The notes beneath the pieces were generated by a model. That model was given only the letters and a program-made list of their open reading frames with translations. It did not search any database and had not been told where the DNA came from. Source: a virus. From it: DNA of 31,246 bases. Below, piece after piece: positions 6,652-14,585 of this stretch. Position 1 is the first letter of the stretch. Each line of letters opens with the position of its first letter. Made by a program: the position numbers and the translations under genes. The stretch is from IMG/VR virus record IMGVR_UViG_3300032213_000771, positions 1 through 31,246 of that record; one strand, given 5' to 3'.

Positions 6652-8351
6652 TAGTTCAGCCTTTTAAATAATTCACTTATTATAATATGTTTATTATTAG
6701 AAATAATTTCATTGAATACATCTATTCTCAATTTACCATTTATTTTTTTAATACTTTTAGGTTCAGTGTCAATATCAAACAAATCAATTATGTAGTTATG
6801 TATATCATCAAATTCGGGCAACATTCTTAGTATCTTATAACATTCTTTACCAAAATCGCTTGGACATATTTGATTTTCATATAAAGGATAAATCAATTCT
6901 AATAATATATTACACGCTTGATTCATAAACCACATTTCGTACATATCTTCTTTAGTAAAACTATAACAGCTTTGTATAGTATAAAAATGATTTTTTTTTG
7001 TTTTATATAAACTATAAAGATTATCTACACCATCTTCGTCAATTAAATCTGTATAAACTTTTACCGGTTGAATTTTATATTCATCTAAGTATTCTTTTTT
7101 ACTTAAAACACTATCTGGTAAAATCATATAATCATGTCTATTATGACTAAATGCTTTAAAGTTCCATATTAATTCCATTTCATCATAGAAATCGTTTAAT
7201 GTAGAACCTGGCATTCCTAATATCAATTCTAATGCAGGAACAGGATAGCCTTTTTCTCTACATTGCTTTTCTATATGTTTACTTAACTCAATTTTATCTT
7301 CTGACGTTAAATCAACTCTTTTAGATACTTTCATTGCTTCATCTGATATACTTTGAATCGCAACAGTAGGCACAATCGAAATAGAATTTTCACCGGCATC
7401 TTTATCCCACCACTCAAAGTTTTTAACTTGTTTTGCGGTTTTACTTTCTTTTTTAGGACCTACTATTTCAAACCAACAATCAACTAAACGTTTTCTTCTA
7501 GTCAAATCTTTAGACTTCATAGTAGATATGTCTGTAAGATTTACTCCTTGCTCCCACGCAAATTTAAATATCTCTAAATCTCTTTCTTCAAAAGCACCAA
7601 AGTTTGCATCAGTTAAAAACGCACTTGTATATCCCGCACTTTTCATAGCAGAAATATCTTTCTTTGCAATTTCTATTTTCTTTGTTATAATTTTTGTTTC
7701 TAATCCCCCACCCCATTCACAATATACACATTTATATGGGCAACCTCTTGTAGTTTCTAATACTATAAAAGATTCCATTTTATTTTGTTTAGAATAATCG
7801 CATATTTTTTTTAAATAATCAAAATGTTCTTCATATATCGAATAATCAGGCAAACCACATTTAGTTTGTTTTTTACTATTCATTTCCCAACTAATATCTT
7901 TTTTGTTAACTTTTCCATTGTTGTCTATATAAGAATTTAAAAAATCTTCTATAAAAACTTCACCTGGTTTTGTGGGTTGGCATATAAAATCGTAATTTGT
8001 TCTTGTTTTAAAAAACTCAGAATCGTTTGTACCTATATGAGGTCCACCTAAAATACATATTGCATTTTTGTTTACTTTCTTAACATGTTCGGCAAATAAA
8101 TCACATAGATCATAATTCCAAACATAACTACTAATTAAATAGATATCGGCATCAGGTATCTCATTGTAAATTTCTTCTATACTTTTATATTGATTAAATT
8201 TATATGGAGCTTCCAACCATTCAAATCTATCATAGTATTTGCCAAATCTTTTATAATGACTTTGCATCATTAAATAAGTGGCACTGTTTGCAAGACACCA
8301 ATCAGCGTGTGGAGGATTCACAAATCCAATTTTACTTTTTTGAATCAGCAT
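6651..8351 (-). CDS. B12-binding-domain radical SAM protein (class B-like)
   Basis: This protein has 566 residues with the start used here. The N-terminal half (about 1-140) has the Rossmann-like pattern of cobalamin-binding domains: I-G-F-V-N-P-P near 8-14, Y-L-I-S-S-Y near 71-76 and C-I-L-G-G-P-H-I-G near 99-107. The radical SAM core follows, with T-T-R-G-C-P-Y-K-C-V-Y-C placing the cluster cysteines at C204, C208 and C211, and P-A-L-E-L-I-L-G-M-P-G-S later in the barrel. Members of this class typically methylate unactivated carbons or rearrange carbon skeletons. I chose the ATG at 8351 because the longer frame to 8375 lies mostly inside the previous gene. It overlaps that gene by 20 bases and ends in a TAATG junction with 5560-6651. 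The C-terminal 200 residues are not assigned. Confidence 0.85.
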   Translation of the reverse strand: MLIQKSKIGFVNPPHADWCLANSATYLMMQSHYKRFGKYYDRFEWLEAPYKFNQYKSIEEIYNEIPDADIYLISSYVWNYDLCDLFAEHVKKVNKNAICILGGPHIGTNDSEFFKTRTNYDFICQPTKPGEVFIEDFLNSYIDNNGKVNKKDISWEMNSKKQTKCGLPDYSIYEEHFDYLKKICDYSKQNKMESFIVLETTRGCPYKCVYCEWGGGLETKIITKKIEIAKKDISAMKSAGYTSAFLTDANFGAFEERDLEIFKFAWEQGVNLTDISTMKSKDLTRRKRLVDCWFEIVGPKKESKTAKQVKNFEWWDKDAGENSISIVPTVAIQSISDEAMKVSKRVDLTSEDKIELSKHIEKQCREKGYPVPALELILGMPGSTLNDFYDEMELIWNFKAFSHNRHDYMILPDSVLSKKEYLDEYKIQPVKVYTDLIDEDGVDNLYSLYKTKKNHFYTIQSCYSFTKEDMYEMWFMNQACNILLELIYPLYENQICPSDFGKECYKILRMLPEFDDIHNYIIDLFDIDTEPKSIKKINGKLRIDVFNEIISNNKHIIISELFKRLN

Positions 8352-9360
8352 ACCTAAATGTTTCCTTAAACACACATTCGTTCATATCATGTTCAATAAA
8401 TTTAAAATCTTGTTTTATAAAGCAAGTAAAAGGACATCTTTGAAAAAACTCACATTCAAAACAATTATATTTTTTCATAAAATTTTCAATAATTTTAGTG
8501 CCACCTAAATCTTTTGTATTTGAATCTTTTAATAACACCGCACCAGAACAGCCTCTAGGTATGTTACCATCTGGCATTATTGTTAAACTGTTGCCTTTAG
8601 TACAACCCATTTTATTATTTGTTTTGCCATTTAAGAATGGTTCTATGTTTAACATTTTAGGATATTTGTCAACACATAGTTTATAGAATTTAAATGTTTC
8701 CGATTCAGCAGGCATCATAAAGACATTGGTTTTTCTAGTTACACTTGGCAATAAAGAATCAAAATGTATTTCAAAATTATTATATAGATAATCAAAGTAT
8801 TCATCACCAGCAACTATCTTTTCAATGTTTTGTTTAGTTAAAACACAACTTATCATTTTAATATGTGGTTTAAGAATATCTATATTTTTTTTAAAAGTCT
8901 CTAGTGTAGGTGTATTAAATCTACCCACAATATCATAAGAAACTGATAATATAATATTATTTTTTTTAATAAAATCTATAACTAAATCTGTTTTATCAAA
9001 TACAAGATTAGTAACAAAATTAAATACGACTGTTTTATCTGAAGAAACTTTTTGTTTAACCTGTTCTATTAATTTAGAGTATATATCTAAGAAGCCTTTA
9101 TCTGTCCAAGTATCTTGTAATAATTCACCACCCATAGTGTTTATTATAAAATGTTTTGATCTATCGTTTCGTTTAATATAAGTAGTTATTGTTGAAACTT
9201 TATTTAAGATTTCTTCTTCTGAAGCGCCCAATATACTTGAATGATCTTGTGGGCAAAAAGCACATGATAAATTGCAATGTTCAAATAAACATAAAACGAT
9301 TTCGGACCAATCTATAACTTTATTATCTATTACTTTGTAGAATGATATATCTTCTCGCAT
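8332..9360 (-). CDS. Radical SAM/SPASM protein with full auxiliary motif
   Basis: This protein has 342 residues from the ATG at 9360. The cluster motif is C29, C33 and C36 (C-N-L-S-C-A-F-C), with a G-G-E motif at 77-79. The C-terminus holds a complete SPASM pattern: C253, then C271 after a P-D-G-N turn, then C300-x2-C303-x5-C309-x3-C313, and C329. This predicts one radical SAM cluster plus up to two auxiliary 4Fe-4S clusters, as in RiPP maturases. An in-frame GTG at 9366 gives two more residues; ATG 9360 is preferred because the AAGGTG sequence lies just upstream as a ribosome-binding site. There is no overlap with 9369-10508, so this gene may have its own translation start. Confidence 0.88.
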   Translation of the reverse strand: MREDISFYKVIDNKVIDWSEIVLCLFEHCNLSCAFCPQDHSSILGASEEEILNKVSTITTYIKRNDRSKHFIINTMGGELLQDTWTDKGFLDIYSKLIEQVKQKVSSDKTVVFNFVTNLVFDKTDLVIDFIKKNNIILSVSYDIVGRFNTPTLETFKKNIDILKPHIKMISCVLTKQNIEKIVAGDEYFDYLYNNFEIHFDSLLPSVTRKTNVFMMPAESETFKFYKLCVDKYPKMLNIEPFLNGKTNNKMGCTKGNSLTIMPDGNIPRGCSGAVLLKDSNTKDLGGTKIIENFMKKYNCFECEFFQRCPFTCFIKQDFKFIEHDMNECVFKETFRYADSKK

Positions 9361-9368
9361 TTTCACCT

Positions 9369-10508
9369 TTATAAAACATATGGAGCCAGTGCCTGTTTGT
9401 TATCCGAATTAAATTCATTAAAAATATGTTGTATAAAATATGTGTTAATGGTTGGAAAATTTGTTCCATAAAATGTTCCTGTATTAAAAGAACTATCTTG
9501 TGAACTTTGATGATTTATAATATCATCTAATTGTTTATCAGTAAATTGAGAATTTCTAAGTAATGGTAAAATATCTATTAAATAACTCCATTCAACTTCA
9601 GATACACCTAAAGAAACTAAAAATTGTCTGATATTTTCTATATGTTGATCCGTGATATTAGCAAAATTAATTAATGATTTAGAACCTGTAGTTAAACAAA
9701 CATCATAAGTTGCGTAATCTAAGTTATTCAATAAAAAAACACTTGAATTATTATAAAAAGTTTGTACTATAGGGTGTTTATTTTTAAGAACATCTAAACA
9801 ATTATTCATAGAATATGTTTGTGTAATACCAATTTTAGTTAAAAAATTTTTATTTAACAAATGATATGTAAATAACTCTCTAATATTATACAACCATTTA
9901 GATATTTCTATTTTTACCAAAGGAATTAATGAACTTTTTAAGTTATTTTTTTTAGAACCATTATAAAGATAAGAAGTTAATAAAAATTCCACACTAAAAC
10001 TTGAAATATTATTATTTACAAAACTTTGATATTCCTGTCTGTTTATTTCTAAGTCATCATATTCAGATTGTAATTTTTCAGAATCAAATAATATATCGTT
10101 ATTTTTATTTTTATCAACCATGTTCCAATAACTTGATATTTTTAAAAAATTTTTATAATCAAAATTTAGTTTTACAAGACTTACAATATCATTTGTAGTT
10201 GCATTAGGTAATATAATTTTATACCATAAACTTAATATTTTGTAATAACTATCTTTATCAGCATAGATATAAACAGGTTTATCAGTTTCGATAGTTTTAT
10301 CATTAACTTTATTAAGCAAATCTTTAAAAGAATTTACATTATTTAAATTATTTAAATTTTTACCATAAGTTATAAGTCTTCCGCCTGAAATTTTTTCTAT
10401 TTCACTCCAATTTTGAACACCATTTAATTCAGATACAACCACCCTATCGTAATTATAATCTATATTAGCGTCATGTTCTAAATAAACTTTTCTAAATAGA
10501 TGTAACAT
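9369..10508 (-). CDS. Unrecognised 379-aa protein in the modification block
   Basis: I do not recognise this gene. The first 130 residues alternate strands and helices (D-R-V-V-V-S-E-L-N-G, G-G-R-L-I-T-Y-G, K-P-V-Y-I-Y-A-D-K-D-S-Y) in a way that suggests an alpha/beta, possibly nucleotide-binding-like fold. The remainder is helical and rich in Asn, Leu and Tyr. There are only two Cys and no visible metal-binding cluster. It overlaps the upstream gene by 17 bases and so appears coupled to it. Its place directly after the Cys-His-tailed protein and its short neighbour makes it a candidate partner protein (recognition, chaperone or scaffold) for that substrate, on position alone. Confidence 0.65.
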   Translation of the reverse strand: MLHLFRKVYLEHDANIDYNYDRVVVSELNGVQNWSEIEKISGGRLITYGKNLNNLNNVNSFKDLLNKVNDKTIETDKPVYIYADKDSYYKILSLWYKIILPNATTNDIVSLVKLNFDYKNFLKISSYWNMVDKNKNNDILFDSEKLQSEYDDLEINRQEYQSFVNNNISSFSVEFLLTSYLYNGSKKNNLKSSLIPLVKIEISKWLYNIRELFTYHLLNKNFLTKIGITQTYSMNNCLDVLKNKHPIVQTFYNNSSVFLLNNLDYATYDVCLTTGSKSLINFANITDQHIENIRQFLVSLGVSEVEWSYLIDILPLLRNSQFTDKQLDDIINHQSSQDSSFNTGTFYGTNFPTINTYFIQHIFNEFNSDNKQALAPYVL

Positions 10509-11184
10509 TTTTTATTAATTCCTTATCTTGTTCTTTTGCTGTTATATAATCTTTATTTTTACCTTGAGATACTGCTAATGTTAATAAAAACATCGGATTA
10601 TTTAGATTACCCCAAAAACTAAACAAATTTTTACCTCTGAACATATAATCATCAAAATAATGAGTGTAAAAGTTTACATTTTCATTTAATTTATTGTAAA
10701 ACGAATAAAATCTTTCGTGTTTTAATAGGCTTAAGAAATTAACACCTGTTAAATCTTTAGTATCATTCTTTGGAAAAGTTTTCGCATAATCTCTTAATAA
10801 ATCAGAATTTACAATGTAAGCATTGAATATTGTTAAACTGTCTAATTTATCAGACCATTTAGAAATAATTTCTTTGTTTTGTTCAATAAAATCTTTATAA
10901 TTATTTTCTTTAACTAAACCTTTGTATTGTAATAAAACATTAATAGCAATATTTTCCAATGAATTAATATTCACTAAAGAAATACTATTAAAATAATCTT
11001 TAACTAATTCTAAATCCGGTTCTTTTATATCTACAGGTAAATCCAAATTACTTAAATATGTTAACAATTTTGATCCTTTCATTTCGCTTTTAGAATAATC
11101 AATTATATAAAAAGTGTCTTTATTTGTAAAATATTTTTTTAAATCTTCTATTGATATTGGTGCCGTTGTTTCAATTATTTTCAT
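10492..11184 (-). CDS. Unrecognised 230-aa protein next to the Cys-His-tailed protein
   Basis: I do not recognise this gene. The start chosen is the ATG at 11184, which shares its A with the TAA stop of the preceding gene (TAATG). A longer frame to 11211 would read through the tail-coding part of that gene and is unlikely. The protein begins with a short alpha/beta section (residues 1-55, with D-T-F-Y-I-I-D-Y-S-K) and is then mostly helical. It contains no Cys, signal peptide or membrane segment. The exact stop/start coupling implies that it is made together with the Cys-His-tailed protein. It may bind or escort it, but no domain supports a specific function. Confidence 0.65.
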   Translation of the reverse strand: MKIIETTAPISIEDLKKYFTNKDTFYIIDYSKSEMKGSKLLTYLSNLDLPVDIKEPDLELVKDYFNSISLVNINSLENIAINVLLQYKGLVKENNYKDFIEQNKEIISKWSDKLDSLTIFNAYIVNSDLLRDYAKTFPKNDTKDLTGVNFLSLLKHERFYSFYNKLNENVNFYTHYFDDYMFRGKNLFSFWGNLNNPMFLLTLAVSQGKNKDYITAKEQDKELIKNVTSI

Positions 11185-11756
11185 TATCTTCTTCCTCTGT
11201 TGCTGTGGCACGAACTATGGCAACTTGAATGACATACGTCCACTTGTATTGTTTGTGTATTAGCGGATTGAGTGCTATATTCTGTTTGTAGATTTGTAAA
11301 AAATGTTTCTAAACCTGATGCTGTTATTGTGTTGCCCGAAACAACATTACTAAAATTAACAGAATTTAAAGTTTGTCTATATGTAATATTTAAATTTGAT
11401 TTACTGGTCGCATCAAAAATTACTCCTGGAGAACCATAACTTCCTGTATTTCCTCCTCCACCTGTAACGTTTAATACTGCTTTTAAATTTCTTATGTTAG
11501 TATAAAGAGCCGTTTCTGTAAGTAAAGCATTTATAATACTAGAAGCTGTAATAGTATTTCCTGTAGAACCTATAGAAGAACCTGTGGCTGTTATTGTAGT
11601 TCCAGCAGTTGTGCCTGCAAACGTGGCATCAGGCATTTCTGTAAAAGGTTTACTATTTGTTCCCCAAATAATAGTTGAGTTTGCTGTATCTGTTACAAAA
11701 TCTTTAAATCTATCCACAATATTTTGTGGTGTAATTGGATTATTTAACGTTGTCAT
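11184..11756 (-). CDS. Virion-like protein with Cys-His-Ser-Ser tail; candidate modification substrate
   Basis: This 190-aa protein has a Thr/Gly/Ser-rich body like phage fibre or virion proteins: repeated T-I-T-A-S/T patterns at 54-72 and 143-147, and a Gly patch at 99-111. The last 16 residues are C-H-S-S-C-H-S-S-C-H-S-N-R-G-R-R. Cys 175, 179 and 183 and His 176, 180 and 184 are the only Cys and His in the whole protein. The frame ends in TAA followed in frame by TGA. The 5' end overlaps the radical SAM/SPASM gene 11740-12777 by 17 bases, and the stop shares a base with the next start. A short, regular, Cys-rich C-terminal tail beside a SPASM maturase is the usual arrangement of a RiPP core peptide. 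Here it is attached to a structural-type protein rather than a short leader. Metal or haem binding by the tail is an alternative. Confidence 0.75.
   Translation of the reverse strand: MTTLNNPITPQNIVDRFKDFVTDTANSTIIWGTNSKPFTEMPDATFAGTTAGTTITATGSSIGSTGNTITASSIINALLTETALYTNIRNLKAVLNVTGGGGNTGSYGSPGVIFDATSKSNLNITYRQTLNSVNFSNVVSGNTITASGLETFFTNLQTEYSTQSANTQTIQVDVCHSSCHSSCHSNRGRR
11187..11234 (-). repeat. Three-unit Cys-His-Ser-Ser repeat tail
   Basis: The three units are encoded TGT CAT TCA AGT, TGC CAT AGT TCG and TGC CAC AGC AAC, followed by R-G-R-R. The units differ at Cys, His and Ser codons, including both TCN and AGY serine boxes. The repeat is therefore held at protein level rather than being a fresh DNA duplication. 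The four-residue period puts every Cys and His on related faces of an extended or helical tail. Confidence 0.85.
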
Positions 11757-12777
11757 ATTTTATATTACTTTTTAATTCCTTCATTAAACTCTTAGGTGCG
11801 CCACATATATCACCTTGCCAAGCAAGTTGGTGACAATCACCTCCACAAAACTCAAAAACCTCGCAAGAAAAACATATAGGATTTCTTGAACGCTCACAAG
11901 CAATGTTTTCTATTCTAACTGGACTATTTATAACGGTTTGTATATCGTCATTTATAGTGCCAAACGAGAACTCCGGTGCAGAATTAGGGCATCCTGATAT
12001 TGTACCATCTGCGTTTATTGTAAATATCTTTTGTTCACAGTCTCTACAAAATGTACCGCCTTTTAAAAAACCTGTTTCAAATTTACTGTATATGACTTCT
12101 AATGTTTCGTTATCAAACCAACTCCTACAATCAAACTGTTTAGACTGGTGGTGCATTTTTAAAAACCATTTATCTTGTTCTATATTATCAGGAAATATCT
12201 CAGGATGTAGTTTCGCATTACCATTTCCTGTTAATCTTTCGAATGATATCTCTTGTACGCCCAACTCTTTAATCCACTTTAATAATTCAATTGGTTCCAT
12301 TGCTATAGTATCTTTAGTTACACTAATAAACAATTTAATTGTAACACCTCTATTCAATAAATCTTTTACGTTTTTTTCCCATAAGTTGTATTGAGCATCA
12401 TTTTCAAATCGTATTTTAGGATCCCAACTTGTGCCCATACGATTGTTCAAAGGACCTTTTATAAATTCATAGTGTTCATCTTTTAATTTTAAAACAAGAT
12501 TTGAAGTTATACCCCAAGACATATTAGGCCACAAGTCTTTACATTCTTCATATACTTTATTCATATGAGATATAGGCGCTAAAAATGGTTCGCCTCCATG
12601 AAATTCTAAATGTATAGTATCTTCATTTTTATTAAAATATTGTCTAAATCTTTTTATAAAATCTATTGTTTTGAAATGATCAAAGTAAATCTTTTTACCG
12701 TTTATACCGCTAGTAAAACAGTGTTTACAATTCAATTGACAAGTTTCAGTTGTCTTTAAATAAAACATCCAATTCAT
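11740..12777 (-). CDS. Radical SAM/SPASM maturase (anSME/PqqE-like)
   Basis: This 345-aa protein is the clearest RiPP-maturase-like enzyme here. CxxxCxxC is at C13, C17 and C20 (C-Q-L-N-C-K-H-C). F-H-G-G-E-P-F at 59-65 is the canonical GGEP SAM site, as in sulfatase and peptide maturases. A full SPASM domain follows: C244/C247, C263 after N-A-D-G-T-I-S-G, C302-x2-C305-x5-C311-x3-C315, and C325. It is therefore expected to bind one radical and two auxiliary 4Fe-4S clusters. It starts on a TAATG junction with the cupin-like gene and overlaps the Cys-His-tailed gene by 17 bases, so enzyme and putative substrate are translated together. The reaction (thioether, C-C, C-O crosslink, epimerisation or other) cannot be read from sequence. 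Confidence 0.9.
   Translation of the reverse strand: MNWMFYLKTTETCQLNCKHCFTSGINGKKIYFDHFKTIDFIKRFRQYFNKNEDTIHLEFHGGEPFLAPISHMNKVYEECKDLWPNMSWGITSNLVLKLKDEHYEFIKGPLNNRMGTSWDPKIRFENDAQYNLWEKNVKDLLNRGVTIKLFISVTKDTIAMEPIELLKWIKELGVQEISFERLTGNGNAKLHPEIFPDNIEQDKWFLKMHHQSKQFDCRSWFDNETLEVIYSKFETGFLKGGTFCRDCEQKIFTINADGTISGCPNSAPEFSFGTINDDIQTVINSPVRIENIACERSRNPICFSCEVFEFCGGDCHQLAWQGDICGAPKSLMKELKSNIKYDNVK
11925..11932 (-). promoter_or_regulatory. Internal TATAAATA motif upstream of the Cys-His-tailed gene
   Basis: The minus strand reads TATAAATA inside the radical SAM gene, 168 bases before the ATG of the 190-aa protein. It could give extra late transcription of the candidate substrate over its maturase. 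It lies in coding sequence (V-I-N-S-P) and may be chance. Confidence 0.25.
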
Positions 12778-13226
12778 TAATTAAATCCTATACTTAATGC
12801 CCAAGTGTTTGGTAAACTATCAACCTTGTGTTTTAATCCTTTTGGTATAAAAACAGCTTGTTCTTCTTTTACCAAAACTGGATGTTTATCTATATAAATT
12901 TTCTTTGATCCCTTTACAATATATAAAAGAACATTTGTATCGTCCTCATGTTCTGGAAAAGAAAATCCACCATATTGATTATAAAATAAATGAACACTGT
13001 TTACTTTATGATTTAAATTAAAATCTTTTAATATCTTTAAATGAAATGTTTTATCTTCTAAACCTTCAATTTTTATGTGAGGTATATCTTTATATGTTTT
13101 AATCCAATTACCATAAGTTATTTGATCTTTAACTTTATAGTCTTTGCCTTTTTCGTCTATATAAATTATTTGATTGTTTTCGTACCTAGAAAAAGAAACC
13201 ATCTCATCATTTAAAACTTTAATCAT
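12777..13226 (-). CDS. Cupin/JmjC-like metal-dependent protein
   Basis: This 149-aa protein has an N-terminal helical/strand part and a cupin barrel from about residue 75. The barrel includes F-P-E-H-E-D-D at 90-96, L-L-Y-I-V-K-G-S-K-K at 100-109, E-Q-A-V-F-I-P-K-G-L-K-H at 122-133 and W-A-L-S-I-G-F at the end. H93, D95 and H133 are the likely metal ligands in the HxD...H arrangement of cupin-like and JmjC-like hydroxylases. The length is short for a JmjC enzyme, so it could also be a non-enzymatic cupin. It heads the enzyme block: its stop overlaps the start of the SPASM maturase, and it lies 24 bases downstream of the tail fibre gene. This suggests joint action on a tail protein. Confidence 0.7.
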   Translation of the reverse strand: MIKVLNDEMVSFSRYENNQIIYIDEKGKDYKVKDQITYGNWIKTYKDIPHIKIEGLEDKTFHLKILKDFNLNHKVNSVHLFYNQYGGFSFPEHEDDTNVLLYIVKGSKKIYIDKHPVLVKEEQAVFIPKGLKHKVDSLPNTWALSIGFN

Positions 13227-13247
13227 ACTGTAATATTTAGTACAGTA
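13226..13247. other. Inverted repeat in the fibre-cupin gap
   Basis: TACTGTA (13226-13232) and TACAGTA (13241-13247) form a 7-bp stem with an 8-base loop. It fills the short gap between the fibre stop and the cupin start. There is no U-tract after it on the minus strand, so a strong terminator is unlikely; an mRNA processing or attenuating hairpin is possible. Confidence 0.35.
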
Positions 13248-13250
13248 AAA

Positions 13251-14582
13251 TTATAGTATAATTGCCTCTATTAGGCCTTTTTCATTATCTTCCAATGCGA
13301 TAGCAAATACTTTAGTAAATTGTTCACTAATAGTTGTAGCAAAACCACCATTACCGGCAACTAACTCATCACCTTTTTTAATAGTGCCCACAACTTTTAC
13401 TTTAACACGTCCTTTTAATGCAATTGGTTGTCCTTTAGCTTGAGAGTTCATTAAAAAAGCAGGTCTATTAGATATAACACCTAAAGCTCTTTTACCAACA
13501 AAACACTCAGTAACTTCTTTTTCTCCACCCACCATTACGACAGTACCAACATCATAAAGTTTGTCAGTTTCATAAATCTCAGCTAAATCGGCATATTGCG
13601 CCTGCGTAGCTGTTGTAGATAATATATTTGTTGATGGATTGTATGATAAACTTGTATCTGTTTCTAAACTTTGATTACCTGTAGCTGTGTCAGAAAAAGT
13701 TAAATAAACTGTTTCATTATTTGTATTATTAGCACTTAATGTAACAGCAGTAGCTATTGAAGCTATACCTGTAAAATTAGTAGCAGTTACGTTACCAAAA
13801 GTTACGTTATCAGAAGATACATTTAATTTAGCACCTCTAATTGTGTTATCGGCAATATCACCATTTACGATTGTGCCATCAGCAATCATTGTACTTGTAA
13901 CCGTACCTGTGTCTCCTGTAGTAACTATTGTTCCTGTTATGTTTGGTATTGTAATAGTTCTATCTGCTGTTGGATCAACAACAACTAAAGTTGTTTCAAA
14001 ATTGTCAGCTGTAGAACCTTCAAATTGAATTCCTGCTGAACCTGTTAAAATTAAATCTGTACCTTGAATTGTAGAAGAACCTGTAATAGTAGTTCCTGAA
14101 ATAGCACCTGTTGAAGTTACAGAAGTTGATGACACACCTCCATTAACACTTAAAGAGTCATTAATTCTAACTGTAGTAGAATCTGTTGATCTAATATTAT
14201 TTCCACTAATTTCTATTGTGCCTAGTGTATGTAATGTTCCCGTAACTGTTAAATTTCCAGGCAACGTTACGTTAGTAGGAAAACTTAAAGTTAAAATACG
14301 TGTAGCGCTTACAACAGCATTAATTTGATTTGTTGTGCCAAGCACTGTTAATGTTTGACCAGAACTAATAGTTTGAGTGGTATTAGCCGAATCTTTAATA
14401 TTATAACCTCCAGCAGCAAAAGCAACAGCCGCCAATTCAACTACAGCCCCAACCACAGAAGTTGCGGATATACCTGCTGGTGATAGTAAAGCAGGATCAC
14501 CAAAATCGTTTGTAGTTAAGTTGTTTAACTTAACTCGCATCTGTTCTAGTGTATCCGTAGTATTAATTACTGTGTATGCCAT
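13251..14582 (-). CDS. Tail fibre protein
   Basis: This 443-aa protein has the make-up of a cyanophage-type tail fibre. The N-terminal segment (M-A-Y-T-V-I-N-T-T-D-T-L-E-Q-M-R) is probably the virion attachment part. The middle section (about 90-330) has repeated short beta strands with T, S, G, N and V (L-T-V-T-G-T-L, V-T-S-T-G-A-I-S-G-T-T-I-T-G). The C-terminal domain from about 333 begins Q-Y-A-D-L-A-E-I-Y-E-T and contains V-G-T-V-V-M-V-G-G-E-K-E-V-T. That C-terminal domain is widespread on cyanophage fibres and may be the trimerising or receptor-binding tip. It is a possible target of the modification enzymes that follow directly downstream. It starts 3 bases after the small helical gene. 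Confidence 0.8.
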   Translation of the reverse strand: MAYTVINTTDTLEQMRVKLNNLTTNDFGDPALLSPAGISATSVVGAVVELAAVAFAAGGYNIKDSANTTQTISSGQTLTVLGTTNQINAVVSATRILTLSFPTNVTLPGNLTVTGTLHTLGTIEISGNNIRSTDSTTVRINDSLSVNGGVSSTSVTSTGAISGTTITGSSTIQGTDLILTGSAGIQFEGSTADNFETTLVVVDPTADRTITIPNITGTIVTTGDTGTVTSTMIADGTIVNGDIADNTIRGAKLNVSSDNVTFGNVTATNFTGIASIATAVTLSANNTNNETVYLTFSDTATGNQSLETDTSLSYNPSTNILSTTATQAQYADLAEIYETDKLYDVGTVVMVGGEKEVTECFVGKRALGVISNRPAFLMNSQAKGQPIALKGRVKVKVVGTIKKGDELVAGNGGFATTISEQFTKVFAIALEDNEKGLIEAIIL

Positions 14583-14585
14583 TGT

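Noticed and set aside
8352-8375. A longer start for the B12-type radical SAM gene
   Set aside because: The extra residues overlap the preceding gene and do not match the usual beginning of the cobalamin-binding domain, which starts well from the ATG at 8351.
11185-11211. A longer start for the 230-aa unknown gene
   Set aside because: The extra nine residues would be read through the repeat-tail codons of the previous gene in another frame. The ATG at 11184 makes a precise TAATG junction, as elsewhere in this block.
11903-12394. A 163-codon open frame on the plus strand
   Set aside because: It lies wholly antisense to the radical SAM/SPASM gene 11740-12777, whose Cys motifs and neighbours are convincing. 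The antisense protein has no recognisable domain and no promoter or start context.
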